The notes below the pieces were generated by a model. The model did not search any database, was not told where the DNA came from, and saw only the letters and a list, made by a program, of their open reading frames with translations. From positions 186,001-250,000 of the forward strand of contig NZ_SMJU01000009.1 in the NCBI RefSeq assembly GCF_004348825.1: 64,000 nucleotides of DNA. Reading direction: 5' to 3'. Positions within the stretch are counted from its first letter, which is position 1. Each line of letters starts with the position of its first letter. Shown piece by piece: positions 36,548 through 46,900 of this stretch. This DNA is from Arundinibacter roseus (lineage in GTDB: Bacteria > Bacteroidota > Bacteroidia > Cytophagales > Spirosomataceae). The position numbers and the translations under genes were made by a program.

Positions 36548-36586
36548 CAAAGAGCCCGAGGTGTAGAATACCTCGGGCTCTTTGTT
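36546..36586 (-). terminator. Terminator after the APC permease gene
   Basis: Perfect 17-bp arms (36546-36562 and 36570-36586, core AGAGCCCGAGGT) with a 7-nt loop, 15 bp after the minus-strand stop codon. The minus-strand 3' side ends in TTTGTTGTTTATTT. Confidence 0.85.
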
Positions 36587-36600
36587 ACTATTTTGCAAAC

Positions 36601-38058
36601 TTAGTTATCTTCCTGATTAAGTTTACTATGCTTTTTCCCATAAAGGAAATAGATGGCCAGGCCAAGTGCCAGCCAAAGGGCTAGTCGATACCAGCTTTCC
36701 AGCGGAAGAGAGCTCATCAGATACACACAAATTCCGATGCCCATGATGGGCACGAACGGCACGAGCGGTGTCTTGAACGCACGGTGTAGGTGAGGCATGC
36801 GAATTCGCATAAGCCATACACCTGCGCAAACAAGGCAGAATGCAAACAGTGTACCAATGCTTACCATATGGCCTAGGTCACTCACGGGCACAAAACCAGC
36901 AAACAAGCTTACAAAGACCAGAAAAAACAAGTTCGTTTTCCAGGGCGTATGATATTTTTTGTGAATGACACTAAAAAATGGTGGTAGCAATCCATCCTTA
37001 CTCATGGTATAAAAAACCCGGCTTTGCCCCAGCAACATTACGAGCATCACGGAGGTATAGCCAGCCAGAATAGCCAGAATCAGACCGGTTTGTAAAAAAT
37101 CATAGCCCGTTTTAGCAAAAGCAGTTGCAGCGGGTTTGGCGTCGTTCACAAATTCGGTGTAGTTGACAAGACCCGTCATGACGTGAGCAAAGAGTACGTA
37201 TAGGATTGTGCAGATAATCAAAGAACCGAGAATACCGATGGGCATATCGCGCTGCGGATTTTTTGCTTCCTGAGCCGCCGTAGAAACCGCATCAAAACCA
37301 ATGAAGGCAAAGAAAACTACCGCTGCACCACGGGCAATCCCCGACCAGCCAAAGTGCCCATAACTTCCAGTGTTTTCAGGAATGTAGGGTGTGTAGTTTA
37401 CTGGATCAATGTGGCTCCATCCCAGGGCTATAAATACCAGGACGACAAGGATTTTCACTATCACAAGTACATTATTCATCAGCGCTGAGCCCTGCGTTCC
37501 GCGAATCAACAGGAGCGAAAGTAAACCTACGATCAGAATGGCGGGGAGGTTAATGAGGCCGCCTTCTACGACAGTTCCATCGCTCAGTTTGACTACCTCA
37601 AAGGGTGAGCAGACCAACTCTACGGGAAGGTGAATGCCAAAACCACTCAGGAATTCGAGCAAATAGCGCGACCAGCTCACGGCAACCGTAGCGGCACCCA
37701 ATGCGTATTCAAGCACGAGATCCCAGCCAATGATCCAGGCCACAAATTCTCCCATGGTAGCATACGAATAGGTGTAGGCACTTCCGGCAATAGGGATCAT
37801 GGAGGCGAATTCGGCATAGCAAAGCCCGGCAAAAGCACAACCAAAGGCGGCCAATACAAAGGAGATGGTCACCGCAGGGCCGGCATGCTCAGCAGCGGCA
37901 ATACCTGTGAGGGAAAATAGTCCGGCACCAATTATTGCCCCGATTCCGAGTGCTACCAAACTTGTGGCGCTCAACGTACGTTTTAGCTGATTTCCTTCAT
38001 CAGAAGATTCAGCCATTAGCTTGTCCAGCGGCTTTTTTATCCAAAGTTGATTTGCCAT
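36601..38058 (-). CDS. APC-family (cationic amino acid transporter-like) permease
   Basis: 485 residues with about 12 transmembrane helices. Hallmarks are LKRTLSATSLVALGIGAIIGAGLFSLTG (helix 1 with the unwound G-x-G-x-G substrate site), SGIARGAAVVFFAFIGFDAVSTAAQEAKNPQRDMPIGI and the LGQSRVFYTMSKDGLLP loop. These match the YhdG/CAT-type amino-acid transporters. Substrate is not assigned. It sits next to a second amino-acid carrier (AGCS), each with its own promoter and terminator signals. The octamer TAGTTTAG also occurs upstream at 38099-38106. Confidence 0.92.
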   Translation of the reverse strand: MANQLWIKKPLDKLMAESSDEGNQLKRTLSATSLVALGIGAIIGAGLFSLTGIAAAEHAGPAVTISFVLAAFGCAFAGLCYAEFASMIPIAGSAYTYSYATMGEFVAWIIGWDLVLEYALGAATVAVSWSRYLLEFLSGFGIHLPVELVCSPFEVVKLSDGTVVEGGLINLPAILIVGLLSLLLIRGTQGSALMNNVLVIVKILVVLVFIALGWSHIDPVNYTPYIPENTGSYGHFGWSGIARGAAVVFFAFIGFDAVSTAAQEAKNPQRDMPIGILGSLIICTILYVLFAHVMTGLVNYTEFVNDAKPAATAFAKTGYDFLQTGLILAILAGYTSVMLVMLLGQSRVFYTMSKDGLLPPFFSVIHKKYHTPWKTNLFFLVFVSLFAGFVPVSDLGHMVSIGTLFAFCLVCAGVWLMRIRMPHLHRAFKTPLVPFVPIMGIGICVYLMSSLPLESWYRLALWLALGLAIYFLYGKKHSKLNQEDN

Positions 38059-38142
38059 TGTAGAGTTTTTTGTAAAAAAATCAGATTTGGTTGAATTACT
38101 AAACTACGATAAAAATCGGGATATGGAATTTGTAAAAAAAAA

Positions 38143-38173
38143 GAGGGAGGAAAACATACTGTTCCCCTCCCTC
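38143..38173 (-). terminator. Terminator after secDF
   Basis: Arms GAGGGAGG (38143-38150) and CCTCCCTC (38166-38173), with further partial pairing inside. On the minus strand they are followed by a run of about ten T residues. Confidence 0.8.
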
Positions 38174-38188
38174 CGATTCTATTGAAAA

Positions 38189-41167
38189 TTACGCTTTGGC
38201 TGCTTTTCCTTTTTTGATCACAGGCGCAGTGGTTTCCTCTACCACAACCGGTGCCGGATTTTTGAGGTACTCACGCTGCAAAGTATCTACAACGATAGGC
38301 GCCGCAATAAACAGCGAAGAATAGGTACCTACAACCACACCAATCAGCATGGAGAACGTAAATCCACGAATGACTTCGCCACCAAAAATCAACAGAACGA
38401 TCAGTACCAGAATGGTAGAAATACCCGTCACGGCAGTTCGGCTCAGCGTACTGTTCAGAGCGTTGTTGATAATGGTAGGAATGCTTTCTTTTTTCCCGCC
38501 TTTCTCGTTCAGATATTCACGAATACGGTCAAAAATAACTACGGTATCGTTCATTGAATATCCCATGATGGTTAGAACAGAACCGATAAATGCCTGATCA
38601 ATATCCAATGAGAAAGGCAACCAACCATTGAAAAGGGAGAAGATGGCCAATAGCACAACCACATCGTGGAAAAGTGCAGCGACGGCACCATAACTAAATG
38701 CCACGCGCCGGAAACGAATGAAGATGTACGCAAAGTTGACCGCTACGGCGAGTAAAATAGCCCAAATAGCCGAGATCATGGTGTCATACGCAATTGTTGG
38801 TCCTACTTTGGCTGAGCTTACAATTTGAGCGCTGTTTCCAGTGATTTTTGCAGCACCCGCCATAATTTTAGCCTCCGCTGTTTTGTCGGCATCGGGAGAT
38901 GTGTCGTCAATCAAATAGGCCGTAGTAACTTTCACCTGATCAAATCCACCGAAGGTTTTTACCTCAGGAGTAGAGCCAAGCGTTTCGGCCATTGCGCTAC
39001 GTACATCGTCTGTATTTACACTTTTCTCAAAGCGAACCACGTACGAACGTCCGCCTTTGAAATCAATACCTAAACCAAAACCTTTGAAAATAAAGGAGCC
39101 AACTCCAATTGCCAGAATAATTCCGGAAATGATATAGAAACGCTTACGTTGGGTAACAAAGTCAAAGTTGGTATCCTTGAACCAGTTCTTGGTCAATCCT
39201 GAATAGAATTTCAAGGATTTGCCACTTTTTACCTGCGCTTCCAGCAGCAGACGTGTGATGAATATGGCTGCAAAAAGTGAGGTCAAAAGACCAATCACGA
39301 GGGTCGTTGCAAAACCAAGTACCAGTCCGGTACCGAAAATAAACAGAATAATCCCTGTCAAAAGCGTCGTAACGTTGGAGTCAATAATAGCTGAGAGAGC
39401 GCTCTTGAAACCATCAGTAACCGCCTGTCCAAAGGGTTTGCCTTTTTCCAGTTCAATTTTTATTCCTTCATAAATCAGTACGTTTGCATCCACCGACATA
39501 CCGATCGTCAGTACGATACCAGCAATACCCGACAACGTCAATACAGCGCCCAAGGAAGCCATAACGCCCATTAGGAAGAACAAGTTGACGAACAGGGCGA
39601 TGTCGGCAATCCAGCCGGCGCGGCTATAATAAGCGACCATAAATACCAATACCACAATCAGACCCACGAGCGAAGACAGGATACCGGCCGTTACGGCTTC
39701 TGAACCCAATGTAGAACCTACCACAGCTTCTTCCACAATATTGGTTGGTGCGGGTAGCTTACCGGCTTTCAGTACGTTCGCCATGTCTTTGGTTTCTTCT
39801 ACGGTAAAACTTCCTGAAATGCTGGAATTACCGTTTGGAATTTCGCCATTTACATTTGGCGCAGTATACACCTGATTGTCCAGGATAATAGCAATCTGCC
39901 GACCAACATTATTGGCAGTGAGCGTCCGCCACTTGCGGGCGCCTTCGCCGTTCATGCGCATGCTTACTTCGGGGCGTCCGCGTTCGTCATAATCGTTGGT
40001 AGCGTCTACAATCACATCGCCTTCGAGGGGAGCTTTACCGTTGGTTTTTTTGATAAAATAAAGCGCCAGAATCTGCTGACCGTCATTCGCATCAATTCCT
40101 TTACGATCCCACATAAAAACCAGATCCGACGGAAAAAACGAACGTACTTCGGCCCGACGCAGAATTTCTCCCGCCCGGCCGGTATCTTTCAAATAAACAC
40201 CCAAGCCTTGTGGAAGCGGTACAAACAGGTTCGTCAAGGCAGCGGTTTGAGCAGCTAAAGCAGACGTATCGGCCTGAGCAGAATCAGCCCGCTGTGCCAG
40301 CTGAGCTTCCAGGCTGCTGGCAGCAGCAGGTTTGGTGGTGTCGGCAGCAGCAGAAGGTGTAGCAGGTGCGGCAGCTTTGGTGGCAGCTTCTTCGCGGGTC
40401 AGGTAAAGACCAAGCTGATCCAATGCGGGCGCAATTTCATTGGTATTATACACTTCGGCAAACTCCAATTTGGCGGCTCCCGAAAGCAGGCGACGCACAC
40501 GCTCAGGGTTATCAACACCGGGAAGCTCTACCAAAATCTGATTCTTGCCGGGAAGGCGTTGCAGGTTAGGGTTCGTTACACCGAACTTATCAACCCGTGC
40601 CTGAATAATCTTGAAGGCACGATCAATCGCATTTTCTACTTCTTCATTCAAAAGACCAACTACCTCTGTGTCCGAAGAATTACTGTTTATTTTACCCCGG
40701 TTTGCACTATTGGCAAATACACTCGCCAGGCTCGTATTGGGTGCTGCTTGTTTATAAGCGCTCACAAACAGGTTTACAAAACTGCTTTGGCTACTTTTTT
40801 GAGCTTCCTCGGCATCTTTAATTGCTTTCTGAAACTGCGCGCTGCGAGCATTACCACCGGCAAGCCCTTTCAGGATATCAGCAGGTGCTACTTCAAGTAC
40901 CACGTGCATACCACCCTGAAGGTCAAGTCCAAGGCCTAACTCCCGCTCCATTACTTCCTGAAGCGTATGACCCAGGTATACATCTTCACGCCACAGCGAG
41001 TCGATATAGCTTTGTTTTTTGATGTAATCTACCTTTCCGTCGGCAGAGGTGGCATAGGTTTCCGCATCGGCTTTTACCTTGCGGGCAACGAATGAAAAGG
41101 ACAGGTAGTAGATGCTGATAAGCGCCAAAACTACCGCCAGAGTGATTATTCCGGATTTGTTACGCAT
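38189..41167 (-). CDS. secDF: Protein translocase subunit SecDF (fused)
   Basis: A 992-residue fusion of SecD and SecF, as usual in Bacteroidota. It uses the proton-motive force to help proteins leave the SecYEG channel on the periplasmic side. The SecD part has the first transmembrane helix at residues 6-28, GLGLDLQGGMHVVLEV (~residue 73-88) and the helix cluster from ~505. The SecF part begins near 660 (FDFVTQRKRFYIISGI, GLGIDFKGGRSYVVRF) and ends with GYSMNDTVVIFDRIRE and RTAVTGISTIL. An Ala/Thr/Ser-rich low-complexity insert sits at about residues 256-303 in the SecD periplasmic domain. Confidence 0.97.
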   Translation of the reverse strand: MRNKSGIITLAVVLALISIYYLSFSFVARKVKADAETYATSADGKVDYIKKQSYIDSLWREDVYLGHTLQEVMERELGLGLDLQGGMHVVLEVAPADILKGLAGGNARSAQFQKAIKDAEEAQKSSQSSFVNLFVSAYKQAAPNTSLASVFANSANRGKINSNSSDTEVVGLLNEEVENAIDRAFKIIQARVDKFGVTNPNLQRLPGKNQILVELPGVDNPERVRRLLSGAAKLEFAEVYNTNEIAPALDQLGLYLTREEAATKAAAPATPSAAADTTKPAAASSLEAQLAQRADSAQADTSALAAQTAALTNLFVPLPQGLGVYLKDTGRAGEILRRAEVRSFFPSDLVFMWDRKGIDANDGQQILALYFIKKTNGKAPLEGDVIVDATNDYDERGRPEVSMRMNGEGARKWRTLTANNVGRQIAIILDNQVYTAPNVNGEIPNGNSSISGSFTVEETKDMANVLKAGKLPAPTNIVEEAVVGSTLGSEAVTAGILSSLVGLIVVLVFMVAYYSRAGWIADIALFVNLFFLMGVMASLGAVLTLSGIAGIVLTIGMSVDANVLIYEGIKIELEKGKPFGQAVTDGFKSALSAIIDSNVTTLLTGIILFIFGTGLVLGFATTLVIGLLTSLFAAIFITRLLLEAQVKSGKSLKFYSGLTKNWFKDTNFDFVTQRKRFYIISGIILAIGVGSFIFKGFGLGIDFKGGRSYVVRFEKSVNTDDVRSAMAETLGSTPEVKTFGGFDQVKVTTAYLIDDTSPDADKTAEAKIMAGAAKITGNSAQIVSSAKVGPTIAYDTMISAIWAILLAVAVNFAYIFIRFRRVAFSYGAVAALFHDVVVLLAIFSLFNGWLPFSLDIDQAFIGSVLTIMGYSMNDTVVIFDRIREYLNEKGGKKESIPTIINNALNSTLSRTAVTGISTILVLIVLLIFGGEVIRGFTFSMLIGVVVGTYSSLFIAAPIVVDTLQREYLKNPAPVVVEETTAPVIKKGKAAKA

Positions 41168-41321
41168 GAATGAAAAAAATGTTTAGAACTAAAAAGTGAC
41201 GTTTGAATAAAGAATAACGTTTTTCTCGATGAGGTAAAAACAGAGAAATAGACAAGAATTTTTCAATTCTATATTCATAAAAAAACTGCAAAACTCATCG
41301 AAAACGTGCCTGAATCAGGCC

Positions 41322-41738
41322 TCAGGGGGCATTGGGCGCAATGTGATGCCCAAAAACGTACTGGAAGTAGGAGAAATAATAAAAAGGAGTTCGGCACGAG
41401 AGAGGTACCTTTATTTTTTCTTCAAAACTATACTGGAATACATGCGTAAGAACAAACAGCGACTTGGCAAAGTCAAAAGAAAGAGCCGGAATCACAACTG
41501 CATGTAACGACAATTCACTAACCGTTACGGGTGCTTCGGAAGAAGTGTTTTTGGTCGTTTGTTCCGTTTTATCTTTCTCAATTACCCGGGAAGGTACTGT
41601 CCATGACTTTCCTGCAACTGCCACAATGAGCATAAGGGCAGCCAGTAAGCTGCTCATTAGCTGAGAGATATGTTGTGGTTTTGCGTGCAAATCGGTTTTG
41701 TTTTTGGTAAACGGATCGCAAAGTTTATGCCAAAACAT
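41322..41738 (-). CDS. Small hypothetical membrane-anchored protein
   Basis: 138 residues. A single hydrophobic helix (MSSLLAALMLIVAVAGKSW, residues ~28-46) follows a basic N-terminus. Then a low-complexity Thr/Glu/Lys stretch leads to a C-terminal half rich in Phe/Tyr (FYYFSYFQYVFGHHIAPNAP). Short proteins closing with a similar FxxYF...NAP motif recur as unnamed orphans in Bacteroidota, which favours a real gene. Function is unknown. It lies between secDF and the haloperoxidase, all on the minus strand, preceded by a terminator. Confidence 0.55.
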   Translation of the reverse strand: MFWHKLCDPFTKNKTDLHAKPQHISQLMSSLLAALMLIVAVAGKSWTVPSRVIEKDKTEQTTKNTSSEAPVTVSELSLHAVVIPALSFDFAKSLFVLTHVFQYSFEEKIKVPLSCRTPFYYFSYFQYVFGHHIAPNAP

Positions 41739-41826
41739 GAAAATTACAAGTATTCGTACTTTTTATCCATTTTATATCTGTGAATGTCAGCGGGCTAGCG
41801 GCCTGTTTAGCGCTGTAATTACACCA

Positions 41827-41862
41827 AAAAACGCCGTCAGTTATATATCTGACGGCGTTTTT
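41827..41862 (-). terminator. Terminator after the haloperoxidase gene
   Basis: Perfect 14-bp arms AAAAACGCCGTCAG (41827-41840) and CTGACGGCGTTTTT (41849-41862) with an 8-nt AT loop. It is symmetrical and would work on both strands; on the minus strand it lies 19 bp after the haloperoxidase stop. Confidence 0.85.
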
Positions 41863-41880
41863 GTTAGTATTTATTTATGA

Positions 41881-43677
41881 CTATATCCGAATGGTCGTCC
41901 CGTCAAAGAGCGGTACGTTCATGCTGAAATTTTCGCCATATTGAAGTTTTTGTTCTTCCAGAATACCAAGTGCAATTTGCTCGCCAAGCCGCAATGACTC
42001 CAATTGATCGCTATACCAATGCACACCGGCCCAATTTCGACCAAAGGCGATATTGGCAGCTAGTTTATTTAATTCGCCTTCTACGGTATACCGACCCAAA
42101 TTTGCTGCGTCCGGAATAAGATTCCGTCCCTGTGGGCTTGGAACATACGCAAAAGGCAAAATAGAACCTTCGTCAAAGAATGCTTTCAGGATCGTCACAC
42201 AGGCTCCCGCTACTGTGGCATGTCCTGAACCATAGGAAGGATGCATGGGGCTTCCTTCAACAAATGGCATTGGCAGCAGCCATGAGTCAGGCGAACCTTC
42301 AGGATTTTGAGCGGCATTATGTTGCCTTACACGGTTTAGAAGATCCGCACCTAGTTTAGCGTTAATTTTTTCAAAAGGTTCAAGATCCATCCCTTGTCCA
42401 CTTTTAAATCGATGAACCCAGCCTGCAATTTGTTCTGGTCGGGCTCTGCGGTGCACATTGAACTTCTGATAACGAACGGCTTTCAGCGCACGTGTGGCTA
42501 CTTCTGACACAAGATTAAGAATATGCGGGCCACCAAATGTAGCAAAACCTGTTTGTGCGTCAATACTATCTACATTACGAAAGGGTACACCTGGGTCAAA
42601 AGGAATTCCGTTGTTCAGCAGGATCAGGCAGGCATTAAAATAAGCCTGATGCAAGGCATCGTAGTGCACATAGGTGGCCAAATCACGAGGTGTTATAATG
42701 AAACGATACCCAACTTCACGATCAATGTTATTATCATTTTCGACGGGCACATACTTTTCCAATCCACGCAAATCTGCTCCATTTTGCACATCTAGCCAAT
42801 GCTCCCAGGTGGTCATATAATCTACACCCGGACTGGCAATTCGTACGCGCTGATCATTGATACAGCTCCCAAACCGGATAAGTCCCTGCGCTTCCGAAAA
42901 CGAGTTGGGTTCGTTACCAAGTGCCTTGTTGCCTACATACAAAAACTGTGAAATATGGAAGCCTATGTCGTCTCCTTTTATATTCCCTCTAAAAATGGTA
43001 TTTCCATCAAAAGCAATAGGCCCACCACCTGCAAAATACCCCCGCTTACGGTTTTGCTCATAGGCATGTAAGCCACTTTCCGCTGGATTTGCCAGCCACG
43101 GTAACTGATTGAGGTGCGCAATAGCGGCCTGTATAGTAGCATTACCGCTAAACTGATCGAAGCGGATATCCCGACACAAGGCCATCCAGTATATTTCGGC
43201 CAATTCAGACACAAGTTCATCACTTTCAAGTGCTGGCGCCGGCGGAATACACACAGCTTGAGCATCAGGGCCTTGCAAATCATGAGTAAGGCCAGAAGCC
43301 ATGCTCTCCCATGCTCGGATAGTAGCGGGACGTCCTTCCCCATTTGCATTCTGTGCTACCGGAGAAAGCCACGCAACGTTTTCATTAAGCGGTAAATTCC
43401 GAATCAATTCCAGATCGCCCGAATCAGCTGCACGGATGAAGGCAGCAAAGTCTTCGGCATTTTTTACAATCCCATTTTCTCCATGTTCCAGCCCTTTTGT
43501 AAAACTATTAATCAGGCTTGGGCCTAAATCTTTGACAAATGTACCATCGGCCATGCGCTCAGTCACGCGGTATTTGTTTTCGTCGCCGTTGTTTACGTGG
43601 CGTTGGTGCGGGCGGTTATATGCCATGTCTGCGGCAGCATACCGAACTTTTTTTGCTTGTTCTCTGCGGTAATTCAT
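41881..43677 (-). CDS. Vanadium-dependent haloperoxidase, algal (bromoperoxidase) type
   Basis: 598 residues, the size of red-algal bromoperoxidase subunits. These enzymes oxidise bromide or iodide with H2O2 using bound vanadate. The vanadate site can be read in order: Lys and Arg in KFNVHRRARPEQIAG (K ~403, R eight residues later), Ser-Gly-His in PSYGSGHATVAGA (~486-488), Arg in FGRNWAGVHW (~545) and the covalent His six residues on (~551). The K-to-R spacing of eight is that of algal rather than fungal chloroperoxidases. The C-terminus LFDGTTIRI also resembles algal enzymes. No signal peptide is visible. It is a single gene with its own terminator. Halide preference cannot be read from the sequence. 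Confidence 0.9.
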   Translation of the reverse strand: MNYRREQAKKVRYAAADMAYNRPHQRHVNNGDENKYRVTERMADGTFVKDLGPSLINSFTKGLEHGENGIVKNAEDFAAFIRAADSGDLELIRNLPLNENVAWLSPVAQNANGEGRPATIRAWESMASGLTHDLQGPDAQAVCIPPAPALESDELVSELAEIYWMALCRDIRFDQFSGNATIQAAIAHLNQLPWLANPAESGLHAYEQNRKRGYFAGGGPIAFDGNTIFRGNIKGDDIGFHISQFLYVGNKALGNEPNSFSEAQGLIRFGSCINDQRVRIASPGVDYMTTWEHWLDVQNGADLRGLEKYVPVENDNNIDREVGYRFIITPRDLATYVHYDALHQAYFNACLILLNNGIPFDPGVPFRNVDSIDAQTGFATFGGPHILNLVSEVATRALKAVRYQKFNVHRRARPEQIAGWVHRFKSGQGMDLEPFEKINAKLGADLLNRVRQHNAAQNPEGSPDSWLLPMPFVEGSPMHPSYGSGHATVAGACVTILKAFFDEGSILPFAYVPSPQGRNLIPDAANLGRYTVEGELNKLAANIAFGRNWAGVHWYSDQLESLRLGEQIALGILEEQKLQYGENFSMNVPLFDGTTIRI

Positions 43678-43896
43678 GAAATGAAAGGGTCTTTTAAGGT
43701 TTAAAAAAAAGTAAAGACCCGGCGGAGGAGAATTACAAGAGGTCTATCCTCCGGTCAGGTACAGGTTAGTCGAAAAGAAGTCATAAGCAGAAACAACAAA
43801 AGTTAATTGATCAGACACTATTTGATCGAGTGGTCATATTCAAATAGGAAATCCTGTTTTCAACCTGATGTAGAAATGTGTATAAAAAGCTTTGGC

Positions 43897-43904
43897 TACT
43901 TTTG
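43897..43904 (+). promoter_or_regulatory. -7 box TACTTTTG for the SNF2 gene
   Basis: Exact match to TAnnTTTG, 55 bp before ATG 43959. It lies inside the longer frame opening at 43878, so it argues for the downstream start codon. The -33 region (ATG at 43876-43878) is a weak TTG match. Confidence 0.45.
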
Positions 43905-43958
43905 CAGATTCAAACGTTGATATACCATCAGCATTTATTAGTAGAATTTCGGACTTTC

Positions 43959-46900
43959 ATGGCACGTAAAAAGAGTTTTGGACAAACCTGGTGGGGAAAA
44001 CAATGGATTGAGGTACTTGAAAAAATGGATCAAAGCGGGCGCCTGGCCCGGGGCCGTACCTATGCCAACGGCGGCGCGGTGCTGGCTATTAACTTTTCCA
44101 ATAATACCATCAAGGCCAAAGTAAAAGGTACTCGGGCTATTCCTTACAAAGTTTCGTTTACGCTGACTCCTTTCACGGCTAACGAAAAGGTGAGGCTCAT
44201 GGATTTAATTACAGATAATCCGCTTTTTTTGACCCAACTACTCAACCGTCAACTTCCCGCCGAGCTGTTTAACGAAAGCAAAGAACGGGGGATCAATCTC
44301 TTTCCGGGCAGTTGGAAGGATTTTCAGGCTACGTGCAGCTGCCCTGACTGGGGCGACCCGTGCAAGCATGGCGCGGCTGTGTTATACCTGATTGCCAACG
44401 AAATCGACAAGAATCCTTTCTTAATTTTTGAACTGCGCAACTTTGATCTGTTTCAGGGCCTGGAAGCACTTGGAGTGGCATCGGCAGAGCAGAAAGACGT
44501 GGAGATTCTGGACATAGCCGATTTGCGAAAGCCTTGCGAACTTGGCGAGGAAATCGTGTTTCGGCCTGAGGAGCATTTGTATGAATCGCTTGATTTTTCA
44601 GTAGTGCCTGAGTCCCGCGAGCACCTGCTTTCGCTGCTGTCGGACCAGCCACTTTTTTATAAAACAGGGAATTTCAAGCAAGTTTTACGCTCTTTCTACC
44701 AGGAGTCGCGCACCAAAGCGCTGGCGCTGTCGGGTTTGGATGAACTCCGCGAGCACACGTTTGATAAAGATTTGGATGCCATCGAGAGCGGGGAGTTGAT
44801 TCTGGACGAAGCGATGATTTTTTTGCAGGCCAATTTTCGGGACATGAACGAGCGTTTGGTCTTTCAGTTCAACGAACTACCAAAATTTCTGGATTGGCTG
44901 CAACATTTTCCGCACAGTCAACTGCCGCAGCTTTCACCTCTTTTGCGAGGACTCTACCTCACCAACCGCTATGTTAATAAGCTCCTCGAGCAAGGCGGAA
45001 TGCTGCCCCAACTTCTGCGGGTTCAACTCAAAAAACAGGCGTACTTTGTACGCTGGATTCCGGCCCTGCTCAACGAACAGATTGCGCAGGTGGCCGGGCA
45101 GGTAAAAGCCCTACTTCCGCCCGATTTTTTATTTTACAAAATAGGCCGCCACGATATTTATGAACCGCTGGCCTCTGAAAAATTTACGGTGCTTTGCTCG
45201 TTGCTGCTTACGGAGCGAGTCCGGCAGTTCAACGACCGCTACCACTATAAAGACACCGAACTGGACGACCTGTTTTTCCGGCGTGAATATGCCCGGTTTA
45301 CGAGTTTTGACAGCCAGGAAATTCCCGCAAATATTCAGCTTTGGCTCAACAAGTTTTTCATTGCCCAACGTGACTACGTGCCGCTCCTTCAGGTAGAAGA
45401 AAGCGACGATTCGCCTAATTTCCGTATGCACGTGCTGGTAGAAAAAAAAGGTACCGGAGCCGAAGCACCCATCCCTTTTGAGCGTTTTATGGACGAGCCC
45501 GACTACGCCCCAATTCGTATGGGTGTCCTGCGCGATTTGTCGATGATGGCGGATCATTTTCCGCAACTCAACCAACTGATTTCATCCAAAGGAACGCAGC
45601 AGCTGCTCTTTACTCCCGAACAATTTCCGGATGTTTTGCTCAATATTCTACCAACCTTACGGCTCTTCGGCATCCGGATTTTGCTGCCAAAATCGTTGCA
45701 AAAACTCGTCCGTCCGCAGCTTTCCATGACCCTCGACAGCGAGGAAGATGGCAAAGTAGGCGCCAGCTCGGTCTTAAATCTGGAAGAAATGCTGAGCTTC
45801 CGATGGGAAGTTGCCGTAGGCGATCAACAGGTCAATACAGCGGATTTTATTCATTTAATTGAAAATTTCCGGGGTTTGGTCAAAATCAAGGATCAATATG
45901 TTCTCCTGGAAGAAAAGGAGATTCGTAACCTTCTGGACAAGCTCAAAAACCCGCCGGCGCTTGATTCTCAGGTGGTGCTGCATGCAGCCCTTACCGAAGA
46001 GTATAACGGCACGGGTATTCAGCTGACAGCCGCTGCCCGCAAAAGAATCAAAAAACTAACCGCTCCCGAATCCGTACAATTGCCCGCCACGCTGCGTGCA
46101 ACCTTGCGGCCGTATCAGCAACGGGGCTATGAATGGCTTTACAAAAATGCCCGGATTGGCTTTGGAAGTCTGATTGCCGATGACATGGGACTGGGTAAAA
46201 CTTTACAGGTCATTACGGCTTTACAAAAATTCAAAGAAGAAGGCGCCTTCAAAAAATACAAAGGGCTGGTGGTTGTGCCCACGACCCTGCTTACCAATTG
46301 GAGCAAGGAAATTGCCCGCTTCGCACCCGAACTTCGGGCAGTGGTTTATCATGGTACCAACCGCAGTCAGGCCGGATTTGCGCAGACAGATTTGGTCCTG
46401 ACCACGTATGGCGTGGTACGTAGCGAGCAGGAAACTTTTTCAAAAACCACCTGGCCCGTACTAGTAATAGATGAAGCTCAAAATATCAAAAATCCTGCGA
46501 CGGCACAAACCAAAGCCGTCAAAAAAATAAAGGCCGGCGTGCGTATTGCCATGAGCGGAACGCCCGTCGAAAACCGCCTGAGTGAGTATTGGAGTATTCT
46601 CGATTTTGTGAATAAAGGGTATCTCGGCACGCTGAAAAAGTTCACAACCGACTATGCCATTCCCATTGAAGTTGATCGCGATCAGCACCGACTTGATGTT
46701 TTTAAACGCCTGACCGAACCCTTCATTTTGAGACGTTTGAAAACGGATAAGACTATTATTCAAGATTTGCCGGACAAAATCGAGATGGATCAGTCCTGTC
46801 AGCTTTCCTCGGAGCAGGCAGCGCTTTACCAAAGCGTCGTAGACGCAGCCCTGCGCGGGATCGACGGCGCCAAAGATGGTTTCAATCGCAGTGGCCTTAT

